DNA of 5,637 bases from an uncultured Clostridia bacterium (GTDB lineage Bacteria; Bacillota; Clostridia; Oscillospirales; Acutalibacteraceae): NCBI GenBank assembly GCA_937897215.1, contig CALCBQ010000087.1, forward strand, positions 1 to 5,637. The letters run 5' to 3'. The position numbers were made by a program, and so were the translations under genes. Under the pieces are notes generated by a model. That model worked only from the letters and a program-made list of their open reading frames with translations, searched no databases and was not told the origin of the DNA. Shown one piece after another: positions 5,457-5,637 of the stretch (position 1 is the first letter of the stretch; each line of letters opens with the position of its first letter).

Positions 5457-5522
5457 ATGCAAGCTGTCTGCGAGAGAGCAAAGCTCAACAGCAAAAAAAC
5501 TTAAAAAAGTTTAAAAAAACTG

Positions 5523-5551
5523 TTGACAACCTCGCGGAGTTTTGGTACAAT
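5523..5551 (+). promoter_or_regulatory. Strong sigma-A promoter P2 (probable rRNA operon)
   Basis: TTGACA (5523-5528), a 17-nt spacer and TACAAT (5546-5551) form a second near-consensus promoter 95 bp after P1. Upstream A-tracts begin at 5493, 5503 and 5513, exactly one helical turn apart, which would bend the DNA and act as an UP element. Tandem P1/P2 promoters of this kind are characteristic of rRNA operons. A 7-bp inverted repeat GGAGTTT / AAACTCC straddles the -10 box. Confidence 0.82.
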
Positions 5552-5556
5552 GAAAC

Positions 5557-5637
5557 TCCACCCGCAAAAATGGGTTGGACAGACTGAACCTTGAAAATTA
5601 AACAACGACGAGATAAGTAAAAGGAACCCTGTAGTTT
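5557..5637 (+). other. rRNA operon leader with boxA-like element; 16S rRNA expected downstream
   Basis: Downstream of P2 there is no ORF. GAACCTTGAAAATTAAAC at 5586-5603 closely resembles the conserved Firmicute rRNA leader segment (in Bacillus, TTGAAAACTAAAC), which carries the boxA antitermination signal and processing sequences. Together with two tandem strong promoters this points to a 16S rRNA gene starting beyond the right edge. The mature rRNA itself is not in the window, so the identification is inference. Confidence 0.65.

Noticed and set aside
5463..5499. Stem-loop after P1 as a terminator
   Set aside because: It is followed by an A-run rather than a T-run on the plus strand; the A-tracts fit an UP element of P2 better.
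1..5637. CRISPR array, tRNA gene, transposase or toxin-antitoxin pair
   Set aside because: No regularly spaced repeats, cloverleaf with CCA-type acceptor, or matching coding motifs were seen.

Overview
The window reads as an AT-rich segment of a chromosome from an endospore-forming Clostridia-type Firmicute, possibly a gut Oscillospiraceae/Ruminococcaceae-like organism. That assignment rests on A/T-rich codon use, strong AGGAGG-type ribosome binding sites, a SleB spore-cortex hydrolase, clostridial variants of the aromatic enzymes, and short G/C-rich palindromic repeats in otherwise AT-rich intergenic DNA. The family-level assignment is inference.

Positions 1-4226 (+ strand) are the distal part of an aromatic amino acid operon. 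It holds the 3' end of aroA (EPSP synthase), aroC (chorismate synthase), pheA (chorismate mutase-prephenate dehydratase with an ACT domain), a fused shikimate dehydrogenase-shikimate kinase (AroE-AroK), and aroQ (type II 3-dehydroquinate dehydratase). Together they cover 3-dehydroquinate -> 3-dehydroshikimate -> shikimate -> shikimate-3-phosphate -> EPSP -> chorismate -> prephenate -> phenylpyruvate. The DAHP synthase and 3-dehydroquinate synthase steps and the tyrosine branch are not in the window. Genes are tightly packed (aroA/aroC overlap, 2-nt gap before aroE-aroK, 4-nt ATGA overlap before aroQ). The exception is a 165-bp aroC-pheA gap filled by two related palindromic repeats in opposite orientation.

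Positions 4227-4560 are non-coding and lie between convergent genes. They contain an 8-bp stem-loop, an inverted pair of a second repeat family whose stems show compensatory changes, further nested hairpins, and an intrinsic terminator for the aro operon. Positions 4561-5265 (- strand) encode SleB, with peptidoglycan-binding and Hydrolase_2 domains behind an N-terminal membrane segment.

Positions 5266-5637 form a divergent regulatory region. A sigma-G-like promoter candidate faces sleB. Facing right are two strong tandem sigma-A promoters, each with phased A-tracts, followed by a leader with a boxA-like sequence typical of Firmicute rRNA operons. A 16S rRNA gene is predicted just beyond the right edge. 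No CRISPR array, transposase, tRNA or prophage gene is visible. I see no wholly new biological system; the most notable items are the AroE-AroK fusion and the two families of paired, inverted palindromic repeats.
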